From a virus: 24,761 bases of DNA. This document shows positions 13,325 through 20,334 of this stretch, in pieces (positions within the stretch are counted from its first letter, which is position 1; each line of letters begins with the position of its first letter). The DNA lies in the IMG/VR virus record IMGVR_UViG_3300032240_002236, positions 1 to 24,761 of that record; one strand, given 5' to 3'. Position numbers and translations under genes: made by a program. The notes beneath the pieces are model-generated. The model ran no database searches and was not told the DNA's origin. It saw only the letters and a list, made by a program, of their open reading frames with translations.

Positions 13325-14737
13325 ATGGATATTATAAAAGCAAACTGGTCAAACAGCGAACATACCGTTAAACTGGCATTTCCAATTGCCAAAGTTAACA
13401 AAGAGAAGAGAACTGTCTCTGGATTCGCATCATTAGACAACGTGGATCATCACGGAGATATTGTCACGGCTGAAGCAAGCAAAAAGGCTTTTGAAAACTT
13501 TAGAGGAAATATCCGTGAAATGCATGGCCCTTCCGCAGTTGGCAAAATGCTTTCATTTAAAGAAGATACATTCTTTGATCCAAAATCAAGCAAAAAATAT
13601 AATGGCGTTTATGTAGAAGCATACATTTCAAAAGGTGCTCCAGACGCTTGGGAAAAATGTTTAGATGGAACATACACAGGATTTTCAATTGGTGGAAACA
13701 TCATTGATGCAAAAATGGAAAAATCTGCAGATGGAAACGAAGATCGCAGAATTATTAATAATTATGAATTACATGAGTTATCTTTAGTGGACTCTCCAGC
13801 AAACCCACTAGCAAATATTTTTTCAATTCAAAAGGCTGACAGTGGAGAAACTGTTTACAAAGGCATTGTAACAGATATTTTTACTGAAAATGTTTTTTGG
13901 TGTAAGTCAGATGAAGTTGCTTCAACAACTTCTGATGATACAAAAGCATGCGTAGTATGCGGAGATTCAATGGCTAACATTGGATGGGTTGAGCAAACAG
14001 AAATAGAAAAGTTCGAATCAATTCAAAAAGTAATTGATTCTTATTTTAAGAAAGATGATGCTCCCACATCAGCACACGAAGCAACAGAGACTTCTTCTCC
14101 AGGTATGAATGTAATTGATAGTACAACAGCAATCAATATGTATCCAGATCAAGGAAAGAAGAAGCAAGAGGTTTTGTCTTCTAACAAGACAAAAATTACA
14201 AAGAGTGATGAGTCACTCGTCGAAGGAGGTAATGAAATGAATGAAGAAACAAATACAGAGGTAGTTGAATCTACTGAAGTCGAAGCCCCAGCGGAAGAAA
14301 CAACAGCAATCGTTGAAGAGGCAGTAGAATCTACTGGTGAAGCAATTGAAAAGTCTGCAGAAATTTCAGAAGTTGAGGACACACTTGATTTTGCAAAGAT
14401 GGTCAGCGACCTTAAGACCTTCTTTGGTGAGACAATCACTAAGAATTATAGTGAAAGTAATGCTTCTGTCGAAGCAATTTCTAAGTTGGTTGAGGAAACC
14501 ACATCAGGAATTAACAAGGCAATCGCTGACTTGGCCGACAAGTATGAAGCACTAACAAAGACAGTTACTGAGGTAACTGAAAAGGTTGCAAACGTTGATA
14601 CAAAGTTGTCAACAGTAGACTCTGCAACCGCAGTAAAGAAGTCCAGTGATCTTAACGGATCAATGGAGGGCACTAATCCTGTCCAAAAAAGTATATGGCA
14701 AGGACACTTCCTCGGTGTACAAGGCTTAACTAAATAA
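13325..14737 (+). CDS. Prohead protease with C-terminal scaffold domain
   Basis: A 470-aa protein. Residues about 15-175 are an HK97-type (S78/XkdF-like) prohead protease: VSGFASLDNVDHHGDIV, then REMHGPSAVGKM with candidate catalytic H67, a TGFSIGGNI strand, and HELSLVDSPANP with candidate nucleophile S153. Residues 193-212 contain three cysteines (C193, C209, C212 in ACVVCGD), a possible metal knuckle. Residues from about 300 are very acidic and then coiled-coil (VSDLKTFF, KYEALTKTVTEVTEK), as in scaffolds, with a C-terminal KSIWQGHFLGV peptide. The protease processes capsid and scaffold proteins during prohead maturation. A perfect internal ribosome site probably also makes the scaffold part alone. 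Confidence 0.85.
   Translation: MDIIKANWSNSEHTVKLAFPIAKVNKEKRTVSGFASLDNVDHHGDIVTAEASKKAFENFRGNIREMHGPSAVGKMLSFKEDTFFDPKSSKKYNGVYVEAYISKGAPDAWEKCLDGTYTGFSIGGNIIDAKMEKSADGNEDRRIINNYELHELSLVDSPANPLANIFSIQKADSGETVYKGIVTDIFTENVFWCKSDEVASTTSDDTKACVVCGDSMANIGWVEQTEIEKFESIQKVIDSYFKKDDAPTSAHEATETSSPGMNVIDSTTAINMYPDQGKKKQEVLSSNKTKITKSDESLVEGGNEMNEETNTEVVESTEVEAPAEETTAIVEEAVESTGEAIEKSAEISEVEDTLDFAKMVSDLKTFFGETITKNYSESNASVEAISKLVEETTSGINKAIADLADKYEALTKTVTEVTEKVANVDTKLSTVDSATAVKKSSDLNGSMEGTNPVQKSIWQGHFLGVQGLTK
14224..14230 (+). promoter_or_regulatory. Internal Shine-Dalgarno AGGAGGT inside the protease gene
   Basis: AAGGAGGT is one of the strongest anti-Shine-Dalgarno matches in the window and lies inside a coding region. 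It is placed 6 nt before an in-frame ATG at 14237. The protease gene itself starts without a Shine-Dalgarno, which makes the internal signal stand out. Confidence 0.75.
14237..14737 (+). CDS. Nested scaffolding protein (internal in-frame start)
   Basis: A 166-aa product identical to the C-terminal third of the protease polypeptide. It begins MNEETNTEVVESTE, has about 50 acidic residues-rich positions at the front, then a coiled coil (about residues 55-130 of this product) and the C-terminal KSIWQGHFLGV. The start is chosen on the AGGAGGT at 14224-14230 with a 6-nt spacer. Acidic, coiled-coil, removable proteins of this size are typical HK97-fold scaffolds. In phage lambda the scaffold Nu3 is likewise translated from within the protease gene C in the same frame. 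Excess free scaffold over protease is expected. This is inferred from sequence and not proven. Confidence 0.65.
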   Translation: MNEETNTEVVESTEVEAPAEETTAIVEEAVESTGEAIEKSAEISEVEDTLDFAKMVSDLKTFFGETITKNYSESNASVEAISKLVEETTSGINKAIADLADKYEALTKTVTEVTEKVANVDTKLSTVDSATAVKKSSDLNGSMEGTNPVQKSIWQGHFLGVQGLTK

Positions 14738-14751
14738 TCTATAAAAAAAAT

Positions 14752-14761
14752 AAGGTGGTGA
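14752..14761 (+). promoter_or_regulatory. Strong ribosome binding leader of the capsid gene (AAGGTGGTGA)
   Basis: This 10-mer has one mismatch to the extended anti-Shine-Dalgarno consensus AAGGAGGTGA and is followed 7 nt later by the ATG. An A-rich flank precedes it. The same 10-mer and flank are found before the tail-tube gene at 19084-19093 and nowhere else that I can see. Confidence 0.7.
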
Positions 14762-14768
14762 AATAAAA

Positions 14769-15890
14769 ATGAGTAATGAACTTTTACAAAAAGTAATTGA
14801 TACAACTAATCTCGGTGCTAATGGTGCTGTAAACGCTTCTGGCGATTCAGCAAACCTTTCAGGTGTAGGTCTCCTATATCCAGATCAGGCTAACCGTTTC
14901 CTTGATTACATGTGGGATGCAACAATCCTAGCAAAGTCTGCACGTACTATCCGTATGCGTTCTAACACAACCGAGATTGATCGTGTTGCAGTTGGACAAC
15001 GTATTATGACAGTTGCAGCAGAAGATAATCCTCGTGATTATGCTCAAGGATTCACAAATGCAGCAGCAACATTCAACAAGGTATCTTTAACAACACGCAA
15101 ATTGCGTTTGGATTGGGAACTTTCTTCAGAGTCTCTAGAAGACAATATCGAAGGTACTGATCTCGAAGATCACATTGCACGTCTTATGGCTACCCAGGCT
15201 GGTAACGATATCGAGGATGTTCTCATCAACGGTACTGGAACTGGTTCAGGTTTGCTTTCAGCGTTCAAGGGATTCCGTCAACTTGCATTGGATAATGCAC
15301 ACGTAGTTGACGCACAAGGAGTAGGACTTGACAAGGCAGTATTTAACCTTGCAATCAAGACACTCCCACGTAAGTATAAGCAACGTCGTAATCAACTTCG
15401 CTTCTTCACAGGATCGAATTTGGTACAAGACTACCTATACAACCTAACTGCTATGACTAGCACAGGCTTCAACCCATTCGATATCGCTTCAGGTATCGTT
15501 CGTGGTGATGTAACTGCTAATGATGGTGGTCCAGGTACTGTAACACCATTCGCATTTGGTATTCCAGTGATTAACGTTCCATTGATGGACGAGACACTTG
15601 CAGGAACATATACAAGCCCTTCAGGCTTGCACGGTGACCTACACTTGACTTTCCCTCAGAACTTTATCGTTGGTATCAAGCGTGATGTAACTGTATATCG
15701 TTTGTTCCAACCAAAGAAGGATACAATCGAATATACACTCTTCATCCGTGTTGGTGCAGTAATGGAAAACTATGATGCTCACGTTATCGTGAAGAACATC
15801 AAGGTTTCAGGTTCTGTTGCTTCAGGTGCATTTGGTTCCGTAACACACGGTGCAAATGTTTCTTCTGGTGCAAACGGAAATACATACTAA
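14769..15890 (+). CDS. Major capsid protein (HK97 fold)
   Basis: A 373-aa protein in the position expected after protease and scaffold. The N-terminal 40 residues are Gly/Ala/Ser-rich (LGANGAVNASGD). The HK97-fold core has DWELSSESLEDNIEG near residue 115, DHIARLMATQAGNDIEDVLI, the A-domain region FAFGIPVINVPLM, FIVGIKRDVTVYR and TLFIRVGAVMENYDAHVIV near the end. The C-terminal 20 residues are a flexible Gly/Ser tail. Codons ending in C (TTC, ATC, AAC) are commoner than in the neighbouring genes, consistent with selection for high expression. A shared strong leader and a dedicated terminator point to very high output. Whether the N-terminus is trimmed by the protease is not visible. Confidence 0.9.
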   Translation: MSNELLQKVIDTTNLGANGAVNASGDSANLSGVGLLYPDQANRFLDYMWDATILAKSARTIRMRSNTTEIDRVAVGQRIMTVAAEDNPRDYAQGFTNAAATFNKVSLTTRKLRLDWELSSESLEDNIEGTDLEDHIARLMATQAGNDIEDVLINGTGTGSGLLSAFKGFRQLALDNAHVVDAQGVGLDKAVFNLAIKTLPRKYKQRRNQLRFFTGSNLVQDYLYNLTAMTSTGFNPFDIASGIVRGDVTANDGGPGTVTPFAFGIPVINVPLMDETLAGTYTSPSGLHGDLHLTFPQNFIVGIKRDVTVYRLFQPKKDTIEYTLFIRVGAVMENYDAHVIVKNIKVSGSVASGAFGSVTHGANVSSGANGNTY

Positions 15891-15901
15891 TATTTATTAG
15901 T
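15886..15901 (+). other. AT-rich hairpin over the capsid stop codon
   Basis: ACTAAT and its complement ATTAGT form a 6-bp stem around an ATTT loop; the capsid TAA stop lies within the stem. The equivalent place after the tail-tube gene also has a hairpin (19863-19880). It may protect the message from 3' exonucleases. Confidence 0.4.
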
Positions 15902-15910
15902 TGCAAGTTT

Positions 15911-15936
15911 AAGGGGGATATGCAAATATCCCCCTT
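15911..15936 (+). terminator. Perfect 11-bp hairpin with GCAA loop after the capsid gene
   Basis: AAGGGGGATAT pairs perfectly with its downstream complement around a GCAA tetraloop, which belongs to the stable GNRA class. The downstream T run is short (ATTTTC), so it may be a partial terminator or an RNA stabiliser. The next promoter motif is 11 nt downstream, consistent with a transcription boundary between the capsid and connector genes. Confidence 0.75.
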
Positions 15937-15946
15937 AACCATTTTC

Positions 15947-15955
15947 TGATATAAT
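15947..15955 (+). promoter_or_regulatory. Extended -10 TGATATAAT of the connector operon
   Basis: A perfect extended -10 lies just after the capsid terminator. No good -35 is seen because that place is occupied by the hairpin. Transcription would start near 15962, giving a leader of about 16 nt with AAAGGA as Shine-Dalgarno before the ATG at 15978. Confidence 0.6.
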
Positions 15956-15977
15956 TTAACTGACCGAAAGGATTAAA

Positions 15978-16376
15978 ATGTCATTTACAGACTTAAAGAT
16001 CACAGAACTTCGCAAGATTGCAGACTCATTTGGAGTTGAAACTGAAGGATCTAAGACAAAGACAGAAGTTATTGCCTTACTTGAAGAAGAAGGTATTTCA
16101 TACGCAATGTATGATAAGTTTAATACAAGTGAAAAAGCGGAAATTGAAATTTCCGAAGTAGAAAAGAAAAAGAGAGAAAAGAAAATTATGAAGACATCAG
16201 AAGCAGTACTTGTTAAGATGGACAGAGATAACCATTCGTATAGCACAAGTGGTTACACATTTACTCAAGAACATCCTTTTGTTGCAATGTCAGAATCAGA
16301 GGCTCAATCAATTTTTGATGCCCTAGATGGATTTAGATTAGCAACACCAAGAGAAGTTCAAGAGTACTACGCCTAG
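15978..16376 (+). CDS. Head protein with N-terminal SAP/HeH-like domain
   Basis: A 132-aa protein. Residues 3-40 (FTDLKITELRKIADSFGVE, then KTKTEVIALLEEEGIS) match the short two-helix SAP/HeH/Rho-N type of fold, which often binds nucleic acid. A Lys/Glu-rich linker leads to residues 75-132, which include FTQEHPFVAMSESEAQSIFD and a PREVQEYY end. Small proteins with such an N-terminal domain often follow the capsid gene in siphoviruses of Gram-positive hosts. It may help the connector or contact packaged DNA. The Shine-Dalgarno is AAAGGA, about 6 nt before the ATG. It is followed after 11 nt by the adaptor gene. The function is inferred from synteny. Confidence 0.65.
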   Translation: MSFTDLKITELRKIADSFGVETEGSKTKTEVIALLEEEGISYAMYDKFNTSEKAEIEISEVEKKKREKKIMKTSEAVLVKMDRDNHSYSTSGYTFTQEHPFVAMSESEAQSIFDALDGFRLATPREVQEYYA

Positions 16377-16387
16377 GAGGATTTAAA

Positions 16388-17335
16388 ATGCAGGATATCA
16401 CTAAAGGGACTCAAGCAAAAATACACTTGAATGTCTACACGGACAATATTCTTGTTCAAGCAGATAGCCTGCCTACCGTCAGCATTTATGATGCAGACAA
16501 TAGTACGGTTGCCCTTGTAGGATACTCTAACAACGTTGTTGATGAAGAGCCTACAGGGGTTTACTCGTATTTATTAACTCCAAATCTAACTAATATTGAA
16601 AGAATGCTAAAGGTTGTTTGGCATTACTATATTAATGGTCAAAGGTTTGATCAAGAAGCATTATATAGAATAAGCACCGTATATGCTTCAATAAGCGATA
16701 TTCAGGACTTTTTAAATTTTGGTGCAAGTCCAGCAGATTTAAATTATCAAAGCCCAGAAAAAATTGCAAGTGCAGAAAAAATTGCAAGAAGTATAATTGA
16801 AGGTTATACTGGTCAAAAATTCTCTACATATTATGGTTCTCAAGAAGTATACGGAAAAGGCTCAGATGCATGTCAACTTGTAGAAAAAATGCTAAGCATT
16901 GACAAGGTTTGGGAAAACGATGTATTGATGATTGATAATACTGCAGTTCCCCCATACAACACTTTTGGTTTCCCTTTAGAAATTAGTCCAACTGGTAGAG
17001 CAATTAGAATTGTAAATGCTGGATGGGATGTTAGATATGATAACAACGTTGATCCAGCAGTACTATACTACGGACGTTTTAGAGACAACGCCAGATATAA
17101 ATTTCAAGGAAAAGTTGGCTACACATATGTACCAGAAGATATTAAATTAGCAGCAATTCTTCTTGTAAACGATATTCTTGCAAATGATTTTAATTGGCGT
17201 AACAAGTACCTTAAGAAAGTAGACCTTTCAGAAATTTCATTTGAAATGGCGGGAGGAGCATTTAACGGTACAGGTAATGTGACAGTAGATAATATCCTTG
17301 ATCAATACCGAAACGTTAATATTGTAATCATTTAA
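16388..17335 (+). CDS. Head-tail adaptor with N-terminal Ig-like extension
   Basis: A 315-aa protein. Residues 1-95 are beta-rich (GTQAKIHLNVYTDN, then PTGVYSYLLTPNLT and WHYYINGQRFDQEALYRI) and look like an Ig-type fold. From about residue 98 the helical connector part begins: SISDIQDFLNFG, then SAEKIARSIIEGYTGQKF. It continues with the MLSIDKVWENDVLM strand region and a late helix IKLAAILLVNDILANDF. The second part fits the gp6/gp15-type adaptor that docks under the portal; the usual family length is about 100-200 residues, so the first part is an added domain. A clear AGGAGGAT lies before the ATG. Its stop overlaps the next start (TAATG). The adaptor call rests on pattern and gene order. 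Confidence 0.72.
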   Translation: MQDITKGTQAKIHLNVYTDNILVQADSLPTVSIYDADNSTVALVGYSNNVVDEEPTGVYSYLLTPNLTNIERMLKVVWHYYINGQRFDQEALYRISTVYASISDIQDFLNFGASPADLNYQSPEKIASAEKIARSIIEGYTGQKFSTYYGSQEVYGKGSDACQLVEKMLSIDKVWENDVLMIDNTAVPPYNTFGFPLEISPTGRAIRIVNAGWDVRYDNNVDPAVLYYGRFRDNARYKFQGKVGYTYVPEDIKLAAILLVNDILANDFNWRNKYLKKVDLSEISFEMAGGAFNGTGNVTVDNILDQYRNVNIVII

Positions 17336-17787
17336 TGTTTAATTCATTTATAAGTTCAATTATGAACATGACTGCTGAAGTTTATGTTCAGCAAAACAAA
17401 CAAGACGAAGCCTCTGGAACTATTCTTAGAGAATGGGTTTATAATAAAACCATTACTTGTAAGATTGAACCAATCAAGGCTGGAGCAGCACAAAACAGAT
17501 CAGATAATAAATCATTTGAAAAATCTCAAGGAAGTGCTGCTTATTCAGAAAGACTTCAACTTAAAGTTAAATGTATGGAACTTTTAAGTAAGCGTTGGAG
17601 AATTGAAACTATCAGAGCAAATGATGGAGAACAAGTATTTACAGAAATTGATAAATATGGAAACCCAGATTCTATTTTTGAAGTAACAGCGTCACATGCA
17701 GTCTTAGACCCATTTGGCAAAGTATCTTATTATGAGGCTACACTGCAAAGGGTCCCAGTACAAGACAATGATAAAATTAACTATTAA
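17335..17787 (+). CDS. Head-closure-like (head-tail stopper) protein
   Basis: A 150-aa protein, mainly beta. It has MTAEVYVQQNKQDEASGTIL near the front, TCKIEPIKAG, SERLQLKVKCMELLSKRWRI in the middle and a FEVTASHAVLDPFGKVSYYE segment at the end. Size, beta content and location between the adaptor and the neck protein fit the head-closure family (SPP1 gp16/HK97 gp7-like), which plugs the portal channel. No strictly diagnostic motif is seen, so the call is mostly positional. It starts on a TAATG overlap and its last 20 nt overlap the next gene, indicating coupled translation. Confidence 0.6.
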   Translation: MFNSFISSIMNMTAEVYVQQNKQDEASGTILREWVYNKTITCKIEPIKAGAAQNRSDNKSFEKSQGSAAYSERLQLKVKCMELLSKRWRIETIRANDGEQVFTEIDKYGNPDSIFEVTASHAVLDPFGKVSYYEATLQRVPVQDNDKINY

Positions 17788-18496
17788 TCCAGCAGAAATA
17801 ACAAATTTATACAAACAAGTAAACCTTAAAGTTGATGGCATTAAAGAGTTGTCTCGTCCTGCGGTAGTTAATGAAATTGCAAAAGCATCATTTGTAATTA
17901 CTGGAAGAGCATTTATGCATGCTATGGATAGACATGCAGCACTTAATCCTAAAAAAATGCATCACGTTTATGAGTGGGGCAAAGTAGGAAATCCTGCAGC
18001 AAGATTATTTGTTTTAGAAAGACAAAGAGTATTAGGTGGCATGATGGTAGTTAATGCAAGATTTATTCCTTCAAGATTGCCAGTTCCAATTAACAAAGCA
18101 TTACAATTTTCTGAAAATGGAAATAAGGTTGTTTCTAAAAGATCAATATTTAGAAACAAAGCAGATGTAATGGAAAGTGGAAAACCAGTAACATTTGAAG
18201 CAAAAAGAGTTTTAGCATTTATGGGAGATGAAGGAATTAAATTTATTAATCCTGGAAAAGTAATTAATATTATGAATCCAGGTGGGATAGAAACCAAAAA
18301 TGCATTTGGTAAGTTCTTTTACGAATGGTACAGCACACATGCTCAATTGGTAATAGATGAGTCTGGACTGTATAATAGAATAGCAAAAGAAGCAGCAATT
18401 GCACTTAACCAACCAGGAGGATCTTCCGTACAGGTTAGAGCGGTAGCAGCAAGAATATCAAGTTCAATTTCAAAGGGGCAGGTGGTTCTTAAGTGA
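17768..18496 (+). CDS. Neck / tail-completion protein (HK97 gp10-like)
   Basis: A 242-aa protein. The start at ATG 17768 is preferred; an in-frame ATG at 17714 would extend 54 nt further into the previous gene. The N-terminal part has an alpha-helical opening (INPAEITNLYKQVNLKVDGI). A conserved-looking core follows: RFIPSRLPVPINKAL, SIFRNKADVMESGKPVTFEA and RVLAFMGDEGIKFINPGK. It ends in helices (YNRIAKEAAIALNQ). In siphoviruses the gene between head closure and tail terminator usually encodes this HK97-gp10-like neck protein. It is larger than the usual 120-180 aa, so it may carry an extra domain. The stop overlaps the next GTG start (GTGA). Confidence 0.6.
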   Translation: MIKLTINPAEITNLYKQVNLKVDGIKELSRPAVVNEIAKASFVITGRAFMHAMDRHAALNPKKMHHVYEWGKVGNPAARLFVLERQRVLGGMMVVNARFIPSRLPVPINKALQFSENGNKVVSKRSIFRNKADVMESGKPVTFEAKRVLAFMGDEGIKFINPGKVINIMNPGGIETKNAFGKFFYEWYSTHAQLVIDESGLYNRIAKEAAIALNQPGGSSVQVRAVAARISSSISKGQVVLK

Positions 18497-19005
18497 CAGA
18501 TTATTCATATGTAGCGTCTTATGACGTAAGAAAAATATTGTGGAAAGAGTTAAAAGATCACAACTTATTTAAAGAAGAAGATTACTACGCAGACGGTTTT
18601 AGCAGCCCCCTAATCCCAATTATTCCAGCACAACAAGTTCCAGAGTTTAACAACCTACTTGCTGGTAAAACATATATTATTTACGATATTATGCAGAATG
18701 CAACAGCAGAAACCTTCTGGATGTCAGAAGAAACAATTACTTTTACAGTCGTGTCAAGAAGTGCTATCGAAATACAAACTCTCATAAATTTCCTAACAGA
18801 CCTTTTTAGGAGATATGATTTAACGGCAAGGGATGTTAATTTAACCCTTGTTGCAAGCAGCCCATATAGGTATTATTGGTTTAAAGTTGATTCAGCAGAT
18901 CCCGTCCAAGCCTTTGTAAATGAAGGCGGGTTTATGGATGCCCCAATCTCCATAACCTATTCATATAGCCGTGAAGTAGACTCCTCTACTGGAAGATACA
19001 TCTAA
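18493..19005 (+). CDS. Tail terminator protein
   Basis: A 170-aa alpha/beta protein starting at GTG 18493 through a GTGA overlap. The order of elements is a helix (YDVRKILWKELKDHNLF), a strand (KTYIIYDIMQNATAETFW), a strand (ETITFTVVSRSAIEIQTLI) leading into a helix (FLTDLFRRYDLT), and a closing strand (APISITYSYSREV). This matches the fold of terminators such as lambda gpU, where a hexamer caps the tail tube and joins it to the head. The gene immediately precedes the tail-tube promoter and gene, the usual place. No single invariant motif exists, so the call combines fold pattern and synteny. Confidence 0.68.
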   Translation: MTDYSYVASYDVRKILWKELKDHNLFKEEDYYADGFSSPLIPIIPAQQVPEFNNLLAGKTYIIYDIMQNATAETFWMSEETITFTVVSRSAIEIQTLINFLTDLFRRYDLTARDVNLTLVASSPYRYYWFKVDSADPVQAFVNEGGFMDAPISITYSYSREVDSSTGRYI

Positions 19006-19027
19006 AGTTTGTGTTATTAATTAAAGA

Positions 19028-19036
19028 TGCTATCAT
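19028..19036 (+). promoter_or_regulatory. Extended -10 variant TGCTATCAT upstream of the tail-tube gene
   Basis: TATCAT with TGC in front lies in the 97-nt gap before the tail-tube gene. A weak -35-like TTGTGT is at 19009-19014, 16 nt upstream. The leader would be about 60 nt and carries the AAGGTGGTGA element. Confidence 0.4.
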
Positions 19037-19083
19037 TTATCTTGAGGAAGTAAAATTGTCATCTTTTTTAATTTAAATAAAAT

Positions 19084-19093
19084 AAGGTGGTGA
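19084..19093 (+). promoter_or_regulatory. Strong ribosome binding leader of the tail-tube gene (AAGGTGGTGA)
   Basis: This 10-mer is identical to the one before the capsid gene (14752-14761), with the same AAAT flank upstream and an A-rich spacer of 9 nt before the ATG at 19103. Confidence 0.7.
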
Positions 19094-19102
19094 AACAAAA
19101 AA

Positions 19103-19867
19103 ATGGCTACAAGTACTAGAAACGTTATCGTTGGAGCAGCAAACCTTTTTATCTCAAATAAGAATGGTGCAAGCCGTCCAACAACAAAAGCAACCGATCT
19201 TTCAGCAATTCTCGCAGCAGGTTCATCTGCACGTTCTGCTCTTAATGGAGCAAACAGCGGTTATCGTGAAGTAGGTTTTACATCAACAGGTCTTGAAATT
19301 TCATACGAACCAAATTATGGTGAAGTAATGGTTGACCAACTTCTTGATGCTGCTCGTCTTTTCAAGCAGACACTCAAGGTTGTTCTTAAGACAGAACTCG
19401 TAGAGGCAACTCTAGAAAACCTAACTACATCATGGGGTCAATCAGATTACTACATTGATGCGTCAGGAAATCCAGTTTACACACTTGTAAACACAATCGC
19501 AACAGGATCAACAAAGGCATCAGCAACATTAAACATGGCTGCTGGAGCAGTTGGAGACACACCAGTTGAGCGTGCACTTATCGCAGTTGGTAATGCACCT
19601 CGCCAAATCAGTTCAATCTATGACCCTTCACTAGCAAGTGGAGCAGGTTCAAATGTTGCTACTGTTCAAAATTCAGATCTCAAGCAGAAAGAGCGTGTGT
19701 ATGTTGCTCGTCGTGTTGTAAGCATTGACACAACAATGCACGGACTAAAGCGTGATTCAGCAACTCTATTCCCAGTGAATTTCCGTTGCTTGCCTGATGA
19801 CTCTCAAACAGAGTATGCAGGAACTGAATACGGTGTTGTTATTGACCGTGTATGGGGAACTATCTAA
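19103..19867 (+). CDS. Major tail tube protein
   Basis: A 254-aa protein. The N-terminal part (ATSTRNVIVGAANLFISN) is typical of tube proteins of Gram-positive siphoviruses. REVGFTSTGLEISYEPNYGE and VMVDQLLDAARLFKQTLKVV follow, as expected for the tube beta-barrel with an alpha segment. The end reads DTTMHGLKRDSATLFPVNFR and YGVVIDRVWGTI. These subunits stack in rings to form the tail tube. The strong leader, C-ending codon preference and dedicated terminator point to high abundance. It lies between the terminator gene and the frameshifted chaperones, the standard place. No separate C-terminal Ig domain is visible. Confidence 0.87.
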   Translation: MATSTRNVIVGAANLFISNKNGASRPTTKATDLSAILAAGSSARSALNGANSGYREVGFTSTGLEISYEPNYGEVMVDQLLDAARLFKQTLKVVLKTELVEATLENLTTSWGQSDYYIDASGNPVYTLVNTIATGSTKASATLNMAAGAVGDTPVERALIAVGNAPRQISSIYDPSLASGAGSNVATVQNSDLKQKERVYVARRVVSIDTTMHGLKRDSATLFPVNFRCLPDDSQTEYAGTEYGVVIDRVWGTI

Positions 19868-19880
19868 TCTTCTGATTAGA
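19863..19880 (+). other. Hairpin over the tail-tube stop codon
   Basis: TCTAATC and GATTAGA form a 7-bp stem with a TTCT loop; the TAA stop at 19865-19867 is inside the stem. It mirrors the hairpin at the capsid stop codon (15886-15901). Confidence 0.5.
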
Positions 19881-19910
19881 ATACAACTTAATAAAAAACT
19901 GAATATTGTT

Positions 19911-19946
19911 AAGCCCTCCAAGAAATTGGAGGGTCTTAACTTTTTT
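19911..19946 (+). terminator. Intrinsic terminator after the tail-tube gene
   Basis: CCCTCCAA pairs with TTGGAGGG around a GAAA tetraloop (GNRA class). AAG and CTT extend the stem past a one-base bulge. A run of six T (19941-19946) follows after AAC. This is a convincing intrinsic terminator. Confidence 0.85.
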
Positions 19947-19965
19947 ATGTATAAGCGTAATTTAT

Positions 19966-19974
19966 TGGTATAAT
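19966..19974 (+). promoter_or_regulatory. Extended -10 TGGTATAAT of the chaperone/tape-measure operon
   Basis: A perfect TATAAT with TGG extension lies 20 nt after the terminator T run. Transcription would begin near 19981, with a leader of about 18 nt that carries AGGAGG (19988-19993) before the TTG start at 19999. No clear -35 is present. Confidence 0.6.
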
Positions 19975-19998
19975 TTAAGAGACAAACAGGAGGACATC

Positions 19999-20334
19999 TT
20001 GGCAACAACAGTATATGAAATTGTAGAAATCGAATTATCAAATGGGGAAACTATTACAATTAGACCCCTACCTATTAAGCAACTTAGAAAGTTTATGGAG
20101 TTAATTAACTCAATGCAGAACGTTGACGTTGAATCAGATTCAGACGCAATGGAAATTTTTATCAAGGCTGCAATGGTTTGCCTTGAAACATTTAAGCCAG
20201 AATTGGCAAAAGATAAGGACAAGTTTGAAGAACTTATTGAAGTTCCAACAATGATGAAGATTCTTGAAATCGCTGGCGGATTAAAATTGTCAGACCCAAA
20301 CCTTCTGGGAGCGGCACTAGTTGGGACGAACTAG
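19999..20334 (+). CDS. Tail assembly chaperone, 0-frame product (G-like)
   Basis: A 111-aa protein from a TTG start at 19999, fixed by AGGAGG at 19988-19993 with a 5-nt spacer. Upstream in-frame codons lie within the terminator and promoter, so they are not coding. The sequence is VYEIVEIELSNGETITIRPL, then KQLRKFMELINSM and an acidic helical end (FKPELAKDKDKFEELIE). Proteins of this kind bind the tape measure protein and are not kept in the mature tail. A slippery heptamer in the last 40 nt sends a fraction of ribosomes into the next frame, giving the longer fusion. It precedes the tape measure gene, as in nearly all long-tailed siphoviruses. Confidence 0.85.
   Translation: MATTVYEIVEIELSNGETITIRPLPIKQLRKFMELINSMQNVDVESDSDAMEIFIKAAMVCLETFKPELAKDKDKFEELIEVPTMMKILEIAGGLKLSDPNLLGAALVGTN

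Noticed and set aside
17714-17767. Upstream in-frame ATG for the neck protein
   Set aside because: It would lengthen the overlap with the head-closure gene from 20 to 74 nt with no Shine-Dalgarno support.
19906-19998. Longer N-terminus of the first chaperone from a TTG at 19906
   Set aside because: That stretch holds the intrinsic terminator and the TGGTATAAT promoter. AGGAGG at 19988-19993 fixes the start at TTG 19999.
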